Assembly: GCA_013364255.1 (NCBI GenBank)
Contig: CP054936.1
Span: forward strand, 5,052,853-5,116,852
Direction of reading: 5' to 3'
From: Streptomyces seoulensis
GTDB lineage: Bacteria; Actinomycetota; Actinomycetes; Streptomycetales; Streptomycetaceae
Length of the DNA: 64,000 nt
Shown: positions 16,985-29,909 of the stretch, piece by piece
How the letters are laid out: each line of letters opens with the position of its first letter
Numbering within the stretch: the stretch's first letter is position 1
Made by a program: the position numbers and the translations under genes
Notes under the pieces: generated by a model
Databases searched by the model: none
What the model saw: only the letters and a program-made list of their open reading frames with translations
What the model was told of the DNA's origin: nothing

Positions 16985-19045
16985 GTGGCCGATTCCGGCA
17001 ACCCCAACGAGAACATCCCGTCCACCGACGCCGGCGAGAACGGTGCCGCCGCCTCCTCCAGTGGTGAGGTCACGGCCTCGTACGACGCCAGCGCCATCAC
17101 CGTCCTCGAGGGTCTGGACGCGGTCCGCAAGCGACCCGGTATGTACATCGGCTCGACCGGCGAGCGAGGTCTGCACCACCTCGTGTACGAGGTCGTCGAC
17201 AACTCCGTCGACGAGGCGCTGGCCGGCCACGCGGACACGATCGACGTGACGATCCTCGCCGACGGCGGGGTCCGCGTCGTCGACAACGGCCGCGGCATCC
17301 CGGTGGGCATCGTTCCCTCCGAGGGCAAGCCGGCCCTGGAGGTCGTGCTGACGGTGCTGCACGCGGGCGGCAAGTTCGGCGGCGGCGGCTACGCGGTCTC
17401 CGGCGGCCTGCACGGCGTGGGCGTCTCGGTGGTCAACGCGCTGTCCTCGAAGGTCTCCGTCGAGGTCCGCACCGACGGCCACCGCTGGACGCAGGACTAC
17501 AAGATGGGCGTCCCGACGGCCCCGCTCGCCCGGCACGAGGAGATCGCCGAGACCGGCACCTCGGTCACCTTCTGGGCCGACCCGGACATCTTCGAGACCA
17601 CCGAGTACTCCTTCGAGACGCTGTCGCGGCGCTTCCAGGAGATGGCGTTCCTCAACAAGGGCCTGACCATCCGGCTCACCGACGAGCGCGATTCGGCGAA
17701 GGCCACCGCCGGGGCGGACGAGGCGGGCGCCGACGAGAAGGACGAGGTCAAGTCCGTCACGTACCACTACGAGGGCGGCATCGTCGACTTCGTGAAGTAC
17801 CTCAACTCCCGCAAGGGAGACGTGGTGCACCCCACCGTCATCGACCTGGAGGCGGAGGACCGGGACAAGAGCCTGTCCCTCGAGGTCGCGATGCAGTGGA
17901 ACGGTGGTTACAGCGAGGGCGTGTACTCCTTCGCGAACATCATCCACACCCACGAGGGCGGCACCCACGAAGAGGGCTTCCGCGCGGCCCTCACCAGCCT
18001 GATCAACAAGTACGCGCGCGACAAGAAGCTGCTGCGCGACAAGGACGACAACCTCACGGGCGACGACATCCGCGAGGGTCTGACCGCGATCATCTCGGTC
18101 AAGCTGAGCGAGCCGCAGTTCGAGGGCCAGACCAAGACCAAGCTGGGCAACACGGAGGCGAAGACCTTCGTCCAGCGGGCCGTCTACGAACACCTGAACG
18201 ACTGGCTGGACCGCAACCCGGTCGAGGCGGCGGACATCATCCGCAAGGGCATCCAGGCGGCCACCGCGCGCGTCGCGGCCCGCAAGGCCCGCGACCTCAC
18301 CCGTCGCAAGGGCCTGCTGGAGTCGGCCTCCCTGCCGGGCAAGCTCTCCGACTGCCAGTCGAACGACCCCACCAAGTGCGAGATCTTCATCGTCGAGGGC
18401 GACTCCGCCGGCGGCTCGGCCAAGTCCGGCCGCAACCCGGAGTACCAGGCGATCCTCCCGATCCGCGGCAAGATCCTCAACGTCGAGAAGGCCAGGATCG
18501 ACAAGATCCTGCAGAACCAGGAGATCCAGGCGCTGATCTCCGCGTTCGGCACCGGCGTGCACGAGGACTTCGACATCGAGAAGCTCCGCTATCACAAGAT
18601 CATCCTGATGGCGGACGCCGACGTCGACGGCCAGCACATCAGCACGCTGCTGCTGACCTTCCTGTTCCGCTTCATGCGGCCGCTGGTCGAGGCCGGGCAC
18701 GTGTACCTCTCCCGCCCCCCGCTCTACAAGATCAAGTGGGGCCGGGACGACATCGAGTACGCCTACTCGGACCGCGAGCGCGACGCGCTGATCGAGATGG
18801 GCCGCCAGCGCGGCAAGCGGATCCGCGAGGACTCGATCCAGCGCTTCAAGGGTCTCGGCGAGATGAACGCCGAGGAACTGCGCGTGACCACCATGGACCA
18901 GGAGCACCGCGTCCTCGGTCAGGTCACCCTGGACGACGCCGCCCAGGCCGACGACCTGTTCTCGGTCCTGATGGGCGAGGACGTCGAGGCCCGGCGCCAG
19001 TTCATCCAGCGCAACGCCAAGGACGTCCGCTTCCTCGACATCTGA
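16985..19045 (+). CDS. gyrB: DNA gyrase subunit B
   Basis: A 686-residue ATPase subunit of the enzyme that introduces negative supercoils. It has the GHKL ATP-binding motifs (VVDNSVDEALAGH, DNGRGIPVG, GGKFGGGGYAVSGGLHGVG), the transducer region, then the Toprim domain with IVEGDSAGGSAK and DADVDGQHI and the C-terminal tail. GTG at 16985 matches the known Streptomyces start; an upstream in-frame start at 16961 adds eight unconvincing residues. gyrA follows after 42 bases. Confidence 0.98.
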   Translation: MADSGNPNENIPSTDAGENGAAASSSGEVTASYDASAITVLEGLDAVRKRPGMYIGSTGERGLHHLVYEVVDNSVDEALAGHADTIDVTILADGGVRVVDNGRGIPVGIVPSEGKPALEVVLTVLHAGGKFGGGGYAVSGGLHGVGVSVVNALSSKVSVEVRTDGHRWTQDYKMGVPTAPLARHEEIAETGTSVTFWADPDIFETTEYSFETLSRRFQEMAFLNKGLTIRLTDERDSAKATAGADEAGADEKDEVKSVTYHYEGGIVDFVKYLNSRKGDVVHPTVIDLEAEDRDKSLSLEVAMQWNGGYSEGVYSFANIIHTHEGGTHEEGFRAALTSLINKYARDKKLLRDKDDNLTGDDIREGLTAIISVKLSEPQFEGQTKTKLGNTEAKTFVQRAVYEHLNDWLDRNPVEAADIIRKGIQAATARVAARKARDLTRRKGLLESASLPGKLSDCQSNDPTKCEIFIVEGDSAGGSAKSGRNPEYQAILPIRGKILNVEKARIDKILQNQEIQALISAFGTGVHEDFDIEKLRYHKIILMADADVDGQHISTLLLTFLFRFMRPLVEAGHVYLSRPPLYKIKWGRDDIEYAYSDRERDALIEMGRQRGKRIREDSIQRFKGLGEMNAEELRVTTMDQEHRVLGQVTLDDAAQADDLFSVLMGEDVEARRQFIQRNAKDVRFLDI

Positions 19046-19087
19046 GTCGGTCTCAGCTGACCGCACCAGGAAGGATCCTCACCAGCA

Positions 19088-21682
<2,595 letters not shown>

Positions 21683-21700
21683 CACGAGGAGAGAGTCATC

Positions 21701-22438
21701 GTGAGCGGAGCCACGGGCGCCGGATCGGCCGGTACCTCCACTGGTACGGAATCGGACGGCGGCCGTGGCTCCGCCGCGCGTGCGGCCGACCCGCACACGA
21801 CCAATCTGAAGCCGATCAAGCCGTCGGCCGGGGATCAGCACTCGCCCGACTCTCATGGACCCCAGGGGGGAACGGTGACGGACACCCGAGGCCGCCAGGC
21901 CCAGCCGGGAGCGGGCGGCCGGCCCGGCTCGCCGCTGCCGGGCGAGCGGCAGCCGCAGCAGCCGGCGGAGCCGTACCACCCGCCGCAGGCCTACCAGGCC
22001 GGCGGCGGGGCCGCGGACCGCTCCGGCTCCATGCGGCGGCCGCGCACCGGCGCCCGGACCACGCCGCGCACCCGCAAGGCCCGGCTGCGGGTGGCCAAGG
22101 CCGACCCCTGGTCGGTGATGAAGGTCAGCTTCCTGCTCTCCATCGCGCTGGGCATCTGCACGGTCGTCGCGGCGGCCGTGCTGTGGATGGTCATGAACGC
22201 GATGGGTGTGTTCTCGACGGTCGGCGGGACGATCTCGGAGGCGACCGGCTCGAACGACTCGAACGGCTTCGACCTGCAGTCCTTCCTGTCCCTGCCGCAC
22301 GTCCTGATGTTCGCGGTGATCATCGCGGTCATCGACGTCGTCCTGGCGACGGCGCTGGCGACGCTCGGCGCGTTCATCTACAACCTCTCGGCCGGCTTCG
22401 TCGGCGGCATCGAGCTGACGCTCGCCGAGGACGAGTGA
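21701..22438 (+). CDS. DUF3566 membrane protein
   Basis: A 245-residue protein with a long disordered N-terminal half rich in Gly, Gln and Pro, followed by a basic patch and the DUF3566 domain with two membrane helices (about residues 143-166 and 200-230). GTG start at 21701 is 18 bases after gyrA, so it is probably co-transcribed with gyrase. The family is found next to gyrA throughout actinobacteria; its function is unknown to me. Confidence 0.85.
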   Translation: MSGATGAGSAGTSTGTESDGGRGSAARAADPHTTNLKPIKPSAGDQHSPDSHGPQGGTVTDTRGRQAQPGAGGRPGSPLPGERQPQQPAEPYHPPQAYQAGGGAADRSGSMRRPRTGARTTPRTRKARLRVAKADPWSVMKVSFLLSIALGICTVVAAAVLWMVMNAMGVFSTVGGTISEATGSNDSNGFDLQSFLSLPHVLMFAVIIAVIDVVLATALATLGAFIYNLSAGFVGGIELTLAEDE

Positions 22439-22564
22439 GCGACGGCGCTCGTGACCTGGGCCGACGGCCCGGGTACGCCTCCTGGACAACCGATTTTGGG
22501 ACTGCCGCCCTCGTGCGCTAATCTTCAGGAGTCAGCGCGCGGGACATACACCGCAGAGCGCGGC

Positions 22565-22641
22565 GGGGCTATAGCTCAGTTGGTTAGAGCGCATCCCTGA
22601 TAAGGATGAGGCCACAGGTTCAAATCCTGTTAGCCCCACCA
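22565..22641 (+). tRNA. tRNA-Ile (GAT)
   Basis: Cloverleaf of 74 bases from GGGGCTA at 22565 to the discriminator A at 22638, with encoded CCA at 22639-22641. The anticodon loop CTGATAA gives anticodon GAT. D-arm AGCTCAGTTGG and T-arm GGTTCAAATCC are canonical. Confidence 0.97.
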
Positions 22642-22646
22642 GCACG

Positions 22647-22678
22647 AAGACCCCCAGTCGATACCGGCTGGGGGTCTT
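22647..22678 (+). terminator. Terminator after tRNA-Ile
   Basis: AAGACCCCCAG (22647-22657) pairs perfectly with CTGGGGGTCTT (22668-22678), with T residues following. It lies six bases beyond the tRNA CCA. Confidence 0.9.
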
Positions 22679-22921
22679 TCGCGTTCCCTGGAGCGGAACC
22701 GCACTCGGTTCCCTGGCGCTGCAGCTCCGTGCGGACGGCTACGAGCAGTACGTCGGATCCGTCGCCACGTTCAGCGTCCTGATGTAGGTCACCTCGGTTC
22801 TGACCGTGGTGGCGTGGGTGCGGGACGGCCGGCCGCACGCGAGCTGAGGCGCGCCGACGGCGAGCAACGCCGAAGCCCCGCCGGGGATGCCGGGGCGGCG
22901 AGGCGCGAGGCGGGGAACGAC

Positions 22922-22957
22922 AGAAGATCCCCGGTCGGCGCCGACCGGGGATCTTCT
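22922..22957. terminator. Perfect 36-bp palindrome, terminator-like
   Basis: An 18-bp perfect inverted repeat with no spacer, starting AGAAGATCCCCGG and ending in its complement. It lies about 80 bases downstream of the minus-strand gene ending at 23040 and is probably its terminator. Between this and the tRNA terminator (22680-22921) I see only a weak ORF remnant. Confidence 0.65.
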
Positions 22958-23039
22958 GGGTTTCGGTGGTGTGCTGTACGCAGTCCGCCGTTGTCTCATG
23001 GGTTCGGGTGAGGGCTCCGGCAGGGCCGGGCCGGCGCCG

Positions 23040-23405
23040 TCAGCGTTGCAGAGGGATCGTGGGCCGGGCCGGTGGCTCGGATTCGGCGCTGTCCGTCTCG
23101 GCGGTGAGTGACGCTGCCTCGGCCAGTGGATGGTGCCGGCAGCCGGGGGACTTTCCGTGGGCCTCGGCCCGGATCCGCTGTTTCATCGTGGGGGGCAGTG
23201 ACCGGGAACTCCGGGACTGACTTCTGGACCAGGTCGAGGACGTCGTCTGCGCCGGGAGCCGAGTGGAGCTGTTGGGCGCCGTCTCGGGCTGGGGGGCGGC
23301 CGTGGCCGCGCCGGCGGTCGTGGTGATGAGTCCGAGCGCCGTGCAGAGCGCGAGGAAGGCGGTGACGATGGCTGTCCACAACTTCATGATCTTGTGCTGG
23401 TCCAT
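23040..23405 (-). CDS. Small secreted protein, resembling the Streptomyces DUF6344 group
   Basis: A 121-residue protein with a clear signal peptide (KLWTAIVTAFLALCTALGLITTTAGA, residues 8-33) and a Ser/Thr-, Pro-rich mature part with no cysteine pairs or catalytic motif. ATG at 23405 is preceded by GAGGGG. Such small secreted proteins occur near gyrA in Streptomyces; I place it with the DUF6344-type group by the shape of its N-terminus, not by search. Function unknown. Confidence 0.6.
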   Translation of the reverse strand: MDQHKIMKLWTAIVTAFLALCTALGLITTTAGAATAAPQPETAPNSSTRLPAQTTSSTWSRSQSRSSRSLPPTMKQRIRAEAHGKSPGCRHHPLAEAASLTAETDSAESEPPARPTIPLQR

Positions 23406-23730
23406 GGCCCCTCACTTTCGGGTTGGGCGATTTGCGTACTTTGCTCATCATGTGTATGAGGGCCGCGAAGTGGTGGACCGACGCCCGTGGCGCCGCGATC
23501 TTCGGATGAACACCACTCGGATGGGGGCATGCGGGGTGAAAGGCGCCCAGACGGGAGGATGGCGGGCAAAGTAACGGTCCGTGCGGGCGTGATCACGCTC
23601 CGGTCGCCTCGGCCTACCGCCCGCGCGCGCCCGGCAGTTGAGAGCCGACGCAGGTCACCGATCGGTATCGGCCGGTGTGTATAGTCGGGCGCCAGAGGTC
23701 CCCTACGTCAACGAAAGACGAGGTCGCGCG

Positions 23731-23859
23731 GTGAAGAAGCTTCTCCTGGTCGCACTGGCCGCCATCGGCGGGCTCCTCGTGTACCGCCAGATTCAGGCGG
23801 ATCGCGCCGAGCAGGACCTGTGGACGGAGGCGACCGACTCCGTGCCCACGGGTTCCTGA
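23731..23859 (+). CDS. DLW-39 family small protein
   Basis: A 42-residue protein too short to be found by most gene finders. It reads MKKLLLVALAAIGGLLVYRQ then a short charged part holding the Asp-Leu-Trp triad (EQDLWTEATD) that names this actinobacterial family. The N-terminus is a single membrane helix. GTG start at 23731 with GAGG upstream. A strong terminator follows 27 bases later, so it is a single-gene unit. Function unknown. Confidence 0.88.
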   Translation: MKKLLLVALAAIGGLLVYRQIQADRAEQDLWTEATDSVPTGS

Positions 23860-23885
23860 ACCACCCGACATCAGATACTGAACAG

Positions 23886-23913
23886 ACCCCGACCGCCGAG
23901 CGGTCGGGGTTTT
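23886..23913 (+). terminator. Terminator of the DLW-39 gene
   Basis: ACCCCGACCG (23886-23895) pairs perfectly with CGGTCGGGGT (23901-23910), followed by TTTT. Confidence 0.9.
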
Positions 23914-24108
23914 GCGTTGGGCGTGTAATCCGTTGAGCGGCAAGACCCGCCCCCGCGTCCCGTGTTGCGGCGGCGGGACACGCGGGGTAGGGGGCGTCTC
24001 GTGAGGCGTACGTTTTGGACGCCCGTACGGAATGCGCGGACGGCGCGACGGCACCCGGGGCAGGATGGGCGGCGGCGGGACGACGGCGGACGCGAGGGGT
24101 GGCGCGGG

Positions 24109-25539
24109 ATGGGACGGCCTGTGGCGGCACGGCGGACTCCGGCCCGGACCCCGCTGGGCGCGGGACGGGCCCGGCGCGCCGGCCGCCCACGGCGTGTCGG
24201 CGCCGTGGCTCGGGCCGCCGCCGCCCTCTCCGGAGCCACCGCCGTCGCACGCCTGGCCGCCGCCACGGCGGTGCTGGGGCTGCTGGCCGCCGTACCGGGG
24301 CCGCCCGCGGTCGCGGCCGGGGCGCCGGGAGCGTACGACTTCACCGGCGGCGCCCGGACCGTAACCGGGGCGGCGACCACCGCGGACGCCCCGCTGCTCG
24401 ACGCCGGCCGCGCCTACCGCAGCGCGCTGCCGCGCGACGGCAAGCTCTACTACCGCCTCCGGCTCGACGCCGCCTCCAGCGCCTACGTCTCCGCCACCGC
24501 CGTCCCCGCCGCCGACAGCACCGTCTCGGCCACGGACGGCGTCCGGGTGTCGGTGCGGGACGGGCACGGCGACTCCTGCTCCTACCAGGCCACCCTCTTC
24601 GGCACGAGCCGCAGCCCGCACCCCGTCTCCGCGTGGGGCAGACGGGACGCCGCGCCGGGGCACTCGCTGTGCCAGGGCGCCGGCACGTACTACGTGCTCG
24701 TCGAGCGCATCGACGCGAGCGGCGCGTCGCCGGACGCCTGGCCCCTGGAGCTGGCCACCGTCACCGAGCCGGCCCTGAGCCGGACCGGCGCGACGACGGC
24801 GCCCGGGACCTGGGACTCGGCCCGGCCCGAGCCGGTCGGCGGCCGGGCGGCGGACCGGGCGGGCGGCGCCGGGTTCGCCACGGCGAGCCCGCTCGGCCAG
24901 GGCGTGTGGCGGACCGGGGTACGCCCCGGGCAGACCCTCTTCTACCGGGTGCCGGTCGACTGGGGGCAGCAGCTGAACGTCGTCGCCGAACTGGGCGGCG
25001 CCGGCGGCAGCGGCTACGTCGACGGCGCGCTGACGTTGTCGCTCTACAACCCGGTGCGCGGTTACGTGGAGGACGCGTACGCCGGGTACAGCGGGCGGCG
25101 CGCGTCCGCCGCGCTCGCGCCCCTGCCGCCCGTCGACTACGCCAACCGCTACGGCTTCGCCGACCCGGTGAAGGCCATGCGGTTCGCCGGCTCCTACTAC
25201 CTCGTCGCGCACCTCGCCGACCAGACGGCGGCCGGGTTCGGCGCGGGTCCCTACGACCTGACGCTGCGGGTGCGGCTGGGCGGTTCGGCGACTTCGGGGC
25301 CGGGTTACGCGGGCCGGTCGGAGCCGCGCGACCGCTTCGAGGTCACGGCCGCGGACCGGGCCGCGGCGGCCCCGGCCGGGCCGTTCGGGCCGTCCGGAGC
25401 GGCCGGTTCCGCCGGGGCGGCGGGCGGGTCGGCGGCGCTGCGGGCGCTCGCCGTGGGCGGGATCGGTACGGGGACCGCCCTGCTGGTCGTCCTCGGCGGG
25501 TGGACGCTGGTCGCCCGGCGGCGGTCGGGCGCCTGGTAG
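24109..25539 (+). CDS. Large secreted/membrane-anchored protein of unknown function
   Basis: A 476-residue protein with an Arg-rich N-terminus, a signal-like hydrophobic stretch (AVARLAAATAVLGLLAAVPGPPAVAA, residues about 49-75), a large extracytoplasmic domain with two similar beta-rich halves (each with GKLYYRL/GQTLFYRV-type strands) and a C-terminal helix (TGTALLVVLGGWTLVARRR). It looks like a surface-anchored or exported adhesin-like protein. I chose ATG at 24109 because GAGGGG lies nine bases upstream; the frame is open to 23962 but that part reads as antisense-like sequence. I do not recognise a family. Confidence 0.7.
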   Translation: MGRPVAARRTPARTPLGAGRARRAGRPRRVGAVARAAAALSGATAVARLAAATAVLGLLAAVPGPPAVAAGAPGAYDFTGGARTVTGAATTADAPLLDAGRAYRSALPRDGKLYYRLRLDAASSAYVSATAVPAADSTVSATDGVRVSVRDGHGDSCSYQATLFGTSRSPHPVSAWGRRDAAPGHSLCQGAGTYYVLVERIDASGASPDAWPLELATVTEPALSRTGATTAPGTWDSARPEPVGGRAADRAGGAGFATASPLGQGVWRTGVRPGQTLFYRVPVDWGQQLNVVAELGGAGGSGYVDGALTLSLYNPVRGYVEDAYAGYSGRRASAALAPLPPVDYANRYGFADPVKAMRFAGSYYLVAHLADQTAAGFGAGPYDLTLRVRLGGSATSGPGYAGRSEPRDRFEVTAADRAAAAPAGPFGPSGAAGSAGAAGGSAALRALAVGGIGTGTALLVVLGGWTLVARRRSGAW

Positions 25540-25624
25540 ACCGCTCGACGGGTCCTCCGGCGGGGCTCGGAGGGGGTGCCCGGCGGGGCTCAGCAGGTGC
25601 GCCCGGCGCGGCCTTCGGCGGGGC

Positions 25625-27343
<1,719 letters not shown>

Positions 27344-27421
27344 GGCTGCGCGTCGCTCCTCCCCCTGCGGTCACCCCCGTTGCCTCCCCCGCGGCGCGTG
27401 CCGCGACCCCTGGCCGGGGGG

Positions 27422-27970
27422 TCAGTTCTGGTGGTGCTGGTAGTGCGCGACGGCGTCGGAGGTGCGGCCGGCGCCGTACACCCGCAGGAACTCGGCCAGT
27501 TCGGGGTGGGCCGGGGCGAGACTGTCCGCCGCCTCGATGATGTCGCCGGCGGCGGCCACCGAGCGCAGCAGGGACTGGATCTCGCGGACCACGCGCTTGA
27601 CCGTGGGGGCGCCCGAAGTGCTGGTCGTCTGCGTGGTGTTGCTCAGTACGGAGCCCCCCTGCGAGCGCTTGATCTCGTCCATGCGCTCGGTCGCCTCCGC
27701 CGCGCTGACGCTGCCGTCGGCCACCTGGCCGGCCAGCTCCTGGAGCAGCTGCACCCGCTGGACGACCGCCGGGTTGCCGATCTTCGCGCGCTGGCCGCTC
27801 ATGAGCTGCGACAGCATCGGGGCGGACAGCCCCAGCACCCCCGCCAGCCGGGCCTGGTTGAGCCCGAGATCGTCTATGAGCTTACGGAAGAGCGCCCCCA
27901 ACGGCTCCCCGTACCAGTTCCGCTGCAGTTCCCGCGCCCTGGCGGTGGCTTCCTGCTGTGCGGCGTCCAT
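27422..27970 (-). CDS. Helix-turn-helix DNA-binding protein
   Basis: A 182-residue cytoplasmic protein with a helix-turn-helix of XRE type at residues about 25-80 (RKLIDDLGLNQARLAGVLGLSAPMLSQLMSGQR), then a linker and a helical tail of unknown function. The ATG at 27970 has GGGGAGA seven bases upstream; the frame is open to 28030 but lacks a site there. It lies next to tRNA-Ala and upstream of the kinase, in the same direction, with a 79-base gap. A conserved Streptomyces gene order here is likely, but the target is unknown. Confidence 0.8.
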   Translation of the reverse strand: MDAAQQEATARARELQRNWYGEPLGALFRKLIDDLGLNQARLAGVLGLSAPMLSQLMSGQRAKIGNPAVVQRVQLLQELAGQVADGSVSAAEATERMDEIKRSQGGSVLSNTTQTTSTSGAPTVKRVVREIQSLLRSVAAAGDIIEAADSLAPAHPELAEFLRVYGAGRTSDAVAHYQHHQN

Positions 27971-28153
27971 TGCGTCTCCCCATCGCTTCCCCAAGTACGG
28001 CGGTTCGCTGTAGCGAACCACGCGGAGCATCTTACGGAGCGTGGTCGGTCGCGGGGACCCCCAATCTTTTTGCGAGATCGGGGGGGTGACCCGGTACTCT
28101 GGTCTGCGGCACCCGACCGGTGGACGGTTCCTCCGGCTGGATGCTTCCCTCGC

Positions 28154-28226
28154 GGGGCCTTAGCTCAGTTGGTAGAGCGCTGTCTTTGCATGGCAGATGT
28201 CAGGGGTTCGACTCCCCTAGGCTCCA
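28154..28226 (+). tRNA. tRNA-Ala (TGC)
   Basis: Cloverleaf of 73 bases from GGGGCCT to discriminator A. The anticodon loop TTTGCAT gives anticodon TGC. CCA is not encoded. The accessory region begins directly downstream, so this tRNA is the natural candidate for an attachment site, although I found no second copy of its 3' end. Confidence 0.97.
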
Positions 28227-28246
28227 CAGGTAGTAACGCGCAGGTC

Positions 28247-28280
28247 AGAGACCCCCCGCCCGGTTGGGCGGGGGGTCTCT
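28247..28280 (+). terminator. Terminator after tRNA-Ala
   Basis: AGAGACCCCCCGCCC (28247-28261) pairs perfectly with its complement at 28266-28280 around a GGTT loop. Confidence 0.92.
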
Positions 28281-28601
28281 CTGTGACCGGAATCCACATA
28301 GAGTCCACATCCCCCGTGATCTTCACTCGGGAGAGATACTGAGAGTCCTCTTACCTGAAAGTAAGGTCATCCGTGCGAGGGCTGGCCGTCTCCCCACGTG
28401 CGACCAGACGCGCGCTCGCACTCATCCTGTGGATTCGGGCGGGGAGGCTGGACCCACAGGCTCGGGCCCCCGCCGTAACTGTCGGCGGGGGGCGACCAAG
28501 TGGCGAGCTACGGTCCGAACCCGCCCGGCCACCCTGCAAGATCTTCGGATGTAGGCCAGCCCCCTACAGGCTTTCGATCTTGAAAGGTTCACCGTGGGCG
28601 A
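28281..28601 (+). promoter_or_regulatory. Structured leader and gap before the island's first regulator
   Basis: No gene. CTTAC-6-GTAAG at 28350-28365 is an inverted repeat that could bind a regulator. GCCCCCGCCG (28466-28475) pairs with CGGCGGGGGGC (28483-28493) with one bulged G, a strong hairpin. A second, larger imperfect dyad (CAAGATC near 28537 with GATCTTG near 28576, and TGTAGG with CCTACA inside) ends just before the GAAAGG ribosome binding site. Whether any of these is regulatory is inferred. Confidence 0.4.
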
Positions 28602-28840
28602 GTGCCATCCCCCTCGCCCCCACCGGACTGGGTTCTCGCCCGCCGGCGCTTAGTGGGCGACCGCATCCGGGCCGCCCGACTCCACGCCCGGATGACTCAG
28701 GAGCAGGTGGCACTGGCGGCAGAGGCCGACCGACCATCCGTCGTCCGCATCGAAGCCGGCCAGCAGTCGGCCACCACCGACACCCTCATCCGCCTCGCCG
28801 TCGCCATCGGAGTCAGCCCCGCAGAGTCATTCACGCGACC

Positions 28841-28879
28841 AGGCCCCTGCCGCCGTGTTTCCGCCGGTGGCAGGGGCCT
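28841..28879. terminator. Hairpin between the HTH gene and the convergent cysteine-protein operon
   Basis: AGGCCCCTGCC (28841-28851) pairs perfectly with GGCAGGGGCCT (28869-28879). It lies 46 bases beyond the stop of the minus-strand 50-residue gene, and is probably its terminator; the plus-strand HTH frame runs straight through it. Confidence 0.75.
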
Positions 28880-28924
28880 CGGCCCTGCCCGGTCCCGGCG
28901 CACCGTCGTGCCGGGGCGGGGAGT

Positions 28925-29077
28925 TCAGTGGCGTCCCGCCGGCGCCGTCTGCCGGGGCACTGCCGGTTCGCACGGGGTGGGGCACAGGTGGACGTCCGGT
29001 GCCGCCCCTGACGGGGAGTCGATCGGGATCACCTGGGGTGTGCCTTCGATGGGCCGGTCGCAGTGGTCGCAGATCAT
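28925..29077 (-). CDS. 50-residue cysteine-rich protein, third of a coupled set
   Basis: A short protein beginning MICDHCDRP with a CxxC pair, followed by a linker and a CPTPC segment (residues 32-36). This arrangement suggests a single zinc site. Its ATG at 29077 overlaps the previous stop by four bases (ATGA), the same kind of coupling as between the first two genes. It is too short to be named by family; function unknown. Confidence 0.65.
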   Translation of the reverse strand: MICDHCDRPIEGTPQVIPIDSPSGAAPDVHLCPTPCEPAVPRQTAPAGRH

Positions 29078-29535
29078 CGGGCGGCCGCCTCCTTGGTCAG
29101 GCAGGGGGCGTCGACGTAGCCGGGGTAGTCGCGTGAGTCGCCCATCCAGAGGACGGGCAGCGCCGGCTCGGTGTCGCCCAGAGGCTGGTGACACGAGAAG
29201 CAGATCAGTTCTCGGTGCGCGGCTTCGACGGTCAGCTCGTGCAGGGTGCGCCGGCCGCGACTGACGTAGCAGGTGCGGCCGTGCTGGCAGTGGGCGCATC
29301 CGAGGACGTGGCTGTGCCAGTCGTACCAGGTGGCGAACCAGGCCAGCTGTCCGGCGTAGCAGGTGAGGCAGACGCGACACGGGTCCAGCGGCGACATGCT
29401 GATGGCAGACTCGTCGGTCGCGGTGCCGCACCAGGTGCACGCGCGGCCTTCGAGCGCCAACGATGTCGGCGGCGGGTACTCCCAGGTGATGAGCTGGTGC
29501 AGACGATGCAGCTCCTCGGGAGGCAGCACAGTCAC
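29074..29535 (-). CDS. 153-residue multi-cysteine protein, second of a coupled set
   Basis: Begins MTVLPPEELHRLHQLITWEYPP and carries four cysteine groups: CTWC, CRVCLTC, CAHCQHGRTC and CFSCH. That spacing fits two or more zinc ribbons. A Trp-rich central segment (AWFATWYDWHSHV) lies between. GTG start at 29535 overlaps the previous stop by four bases (GTGA) and has a GGGAGGGG site. It lies within the same operon as its neighbours; no family assignment is possible from sequence alone. Confidence 0.7.
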   Translation of the reverse strand: MTVLPPEELHRLHQLITWEYPPPTSLALEGRACTWCGTATDESAISMSPLDPCRVCLTCYAGQLAWFATWYDWHSHVLGCAHCQHGRTCYVSRGRRTLHELTVEAAHRELICFSCHQPLGDTEPALPVLWMGDSRDYPGYVDAPCLTKEAAAR

Positions 29536-29909
29536 CGTCGCCCCTCCCGCACCAGTCGGTAGAGGATTCGTCCGACCGGGCAGAGGGACGCCTCGTCGAC
29601 GCACTGCTCGCACTCCGGGGTGTGCGCGAAGAGGCCCTTGTGCGCGCGGCCGGCGGTGCACTTGGGGCAGGCCCTCGGGTACCAGCGCACCAGTCCCTTC
29701 TCGGGCTCGAAGAGGTCGGCCTCTTCGCCGGCCGGAAGCCCCATCCGCTCGCCCAAGTCGACCGCAGTGGCGCCGACGAGCCGGACCTGGCACCACACAC
29801 AAGTCGCGCCGCGCGACTGGTCGGCGCTGACGGTGTCCAGGTCGGGGAGGCCCAGCACCTTGAGCACGTCGAGGGGGATGTTCGTCCTGGCCAAGGCGTC
29901 GCTCGCCAT
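29532..29909 (-). CDS. 125-residue multi-cysteine protein, first of a coupled set
   Basis: Begins MASDALARTNIPLDVLKVLG and holds paired cysteines CVWC, CPKC and CEQC plus further Cys and His residues, again like zinc ribbons. The ATG at 29909 has GGAGG eight bases upstream, a better start than the GTG at 29945 that the frame also allows. It lies 97 bases downstream of the XRE/TPR-like regulator and on the same strand, so that regulator is the likely first gene of the operon. Function unknown. Confidence 0.7.
   Translation of the reverse strand: MASDALARTNIPLDVLKVLGLPDLDTVSADQSRGATCVWCQVRLVGATAVDLGERMGLPAGEEADLFEPEKGLVRWYPRACPKCTAGRAHKGLFAHTPECEQCVDEASLCPVGRILYRLVREGRR

Larger units (their letters stand above)
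28602..29264 (+). pseudogene. Helix-turn-helix regulator with disturbed ends
   Basis: The reading frame has a clear XRE helix-turn-helix at residues about 15-70 (GDRIRAARLHARMTQEQVALAAEADRPSVVRIEAG), then runs on through a strong hairpin (28841-28879) into a long Arg/Gly-rich tail that is antisense to the genes on the other strand. Native members of this type end shortly after the helix-turn-helix. The best ribosome binding site (GAAAGG) points to a GTG at 28594 in another frame, and a run of C residues (28606-28620) between the two is a likely frameshift. The only in-frame start is GTG 28602, with poor spacing. A TTA codon lies at 28650. I call it damaged or recently altered, with the core domain real. 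Confidence 0.5.

Noticed and set aside
22739..22999. Minus-strand ORF of 86 codons near tRNA-Ile
   Set aside because: It reads through the 36-bp palindrome and has no ribosome binding site or recognisable domain.
28154..28226. tRNA-Ala as proven attachment site of a mobile element
   Set aside because: The position is suggestive but I found no second copy of the tRNA 3' end at the far side and no integrase.
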